A stretch of 64,000 nucleotides of DNA, taken from the NCBI GenBank assembly GCA_029817715.1, contig JARUPY010000091.1, forward strand, positions 2,122,501 through 2,186,500, written 5' to 3'. Within the stretch, counting starts at the first letter, position 1; every line of letters starts with the position of its first letter. The notes under the pieces were generated by a model. The model saw nothing but the letters and a program-made list of their open reading frames with translations, had not been told where the DNA came from and did not search any database. Source of the stretch: Melastoma dodecandrum. Taxonomy: Eukaryota; Streptophyta; Magnoliopsida; Myrtales; Melastomataceae. Made by a program: the position numbers and the translations under genes. Shown one piece after another: positions 63,563 through 64,000 of the stretch.

Positions 63563-64000
63563 ATGACGGACGTCGCGGAGCAGACCATCAAGACCCGGGT
63601 GCCGGCGCGACTCGACGCGCTCGAATGGGGCCGCTTCCACACGCTCGTCATCGCCGCGCTCGGGATCACCTGGATCCTCGACGGGCTGGAGGTCACCTTC
63701 GCCGGGCTGATCTCCGGCGCGCTCAAGTCAGACCACTCGCTGCATTTCAGCGATTTCGAGATCGGTCTCGCCAACTCGTTCTATCTGGCCGGCGCGGTGA
63801 TCGGCGCGCTCGGGTTCGGCTGGGCGACGGATCGGCTCGGCCGGCGCGTGCTGTTCTTCTTCACGCTGGGCCTCTACCTCGTGGCCACGGCGGCCACCGC
63901 CTTCTCCTGGAATCTGTGGAGCTTCTGCCTGTTCCGCTTCCTCACCGGCGGCGGCATCGGCGGCGAATATTCGGCGGTCAACTCGACGATCCAGGAATTC
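63563..64000 (+). CDS. MFS transporter (sugar/acid symporter type), 3' end outside window
   Basis: The 146 residues present cover a polar N-terminus and the first four membrane helices. ITWILDGLEVTFAG in helix 1 and the cytoplasmic loop GWATDRLGRRVLFFF are typical of metabolite:H+ symporters (the SP and AAHS branches), as is FLTGGGIGGEYSAVNSTIQE in helix 4. GGGAGGAC precedes ATG 63563. The 260-base gap before it holds GC-rich short inverted repeats but no gene. Confidence 0.88.
   Translation, partial: MTDVAEQTIKTRVPARLDALEWGRFHTLVIAALGITWILDGLEVTFAGLISGALKSDHSLHFSDFEIGLANSFYLAGAVIGALGFGWATDRLGRRVLFFFTLGLYLVATAATAFSWNLWSFCLFRFLTGGGIGGEYSAVNSTIQEF

Overview
The window is GC-rich, densely packed DNA from an alphaproteobacterium, most likely of the order Hyphomicrobiales (Rhizobiales). 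This rests on gene content: PmtA-type phospholipid methylation, DUF992, DUF1178, DUF3253 and DUF6894 proteins, a ComF/GrxC/DUF1178 neighbourhood, and an odh operon with lpd. No tRNA, rRNA, CRISPR array, insertion sequence or clear prophage was found.

Region 1 (1-16596) is part of a type VI secretion system (T6SS). tssF (frameshifted, 5' end outside the window) and tssG are on the plus strand. They converge on a long minus-strand operon that reads, in transcription order, dotH-like, dotG-like, tagH (FHA), tssK, tssL (with OmpA domain), tssM (short), tagF-PP2C fusion and a Ser/Thr kinase. The opposite side of the same intergenic region drives a tiny lipoprotein, a dotC-like gene and a DUF882/M15 peptidase. 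So a T6SS membrane complex, baseplate and phospho-regulatory set sits in one operon with homologues of the outer-membrane core of Dot/Icm type IVB secretion (DotC, DotG, DotH), while no TssJ is visible. This is the most striking feature of the window.

Region 2 (16597-24250) holds a MocR-type regulator and a complete-looking Nit1C cluster: MSMEG_0572-like, nitrilase, variant radical SAM, GNAT, AIR-synthase-like, MSMEG_0570-like and FAD oxidoreductase. A well-formed sigma-54 promoter precedes it and a 13-bp hairpin follows it. Nit1C clusters have been tied to cyanide or nitrile nitrogen use, so nitrogen control fits.

Region 3 (24249-32945) is a mixed set: DUF6894 protein, thioesterase, an in-frame nucleoside deoxyribosyltransferase/flavin reductase fusion, an M15-like protein, an M23 peptidase, a GNAT, NAD synthase and a Uma2 protein.

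Region 4 (33009-42267) carries central metabolism on the minus strand: sucD, a small Pmp3-type membrane protein, sucA, odhB and lpd, with a long inverted repeat before lpd. Upstream lie DUF3253, dut and coaBC. sucC is not beside sucD.

Region 5 (42283-52929) has an aromatic-type FAD monooxygenase, an MFS transporter and two divergent operons with two CFA-synthase-like methyltransferases, a DUF1365 protein, an FAD amine-oxidase-like protein and a DUF1295 enzyme. These look like one lipid (fatty-acyl chain) modification unit. GtrA and DUF992 genes follow.

Region 6 (52962-64000) includes trxB, a LysR regulator, a frameshifted LuxR-type regulator, pyrF, a pmtA that lacks a usable start for its conserved N-terminus, DUF1178, grxC, comF, a TonB-dependent receptor, a methyltransferase and the start of an MFS transporter.

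Three genes look broken (tssF, the luxR-type gene, pmtA). I cannot tell true mutations from sequencing errors. No database search was run; family calls rest on motif recognition.
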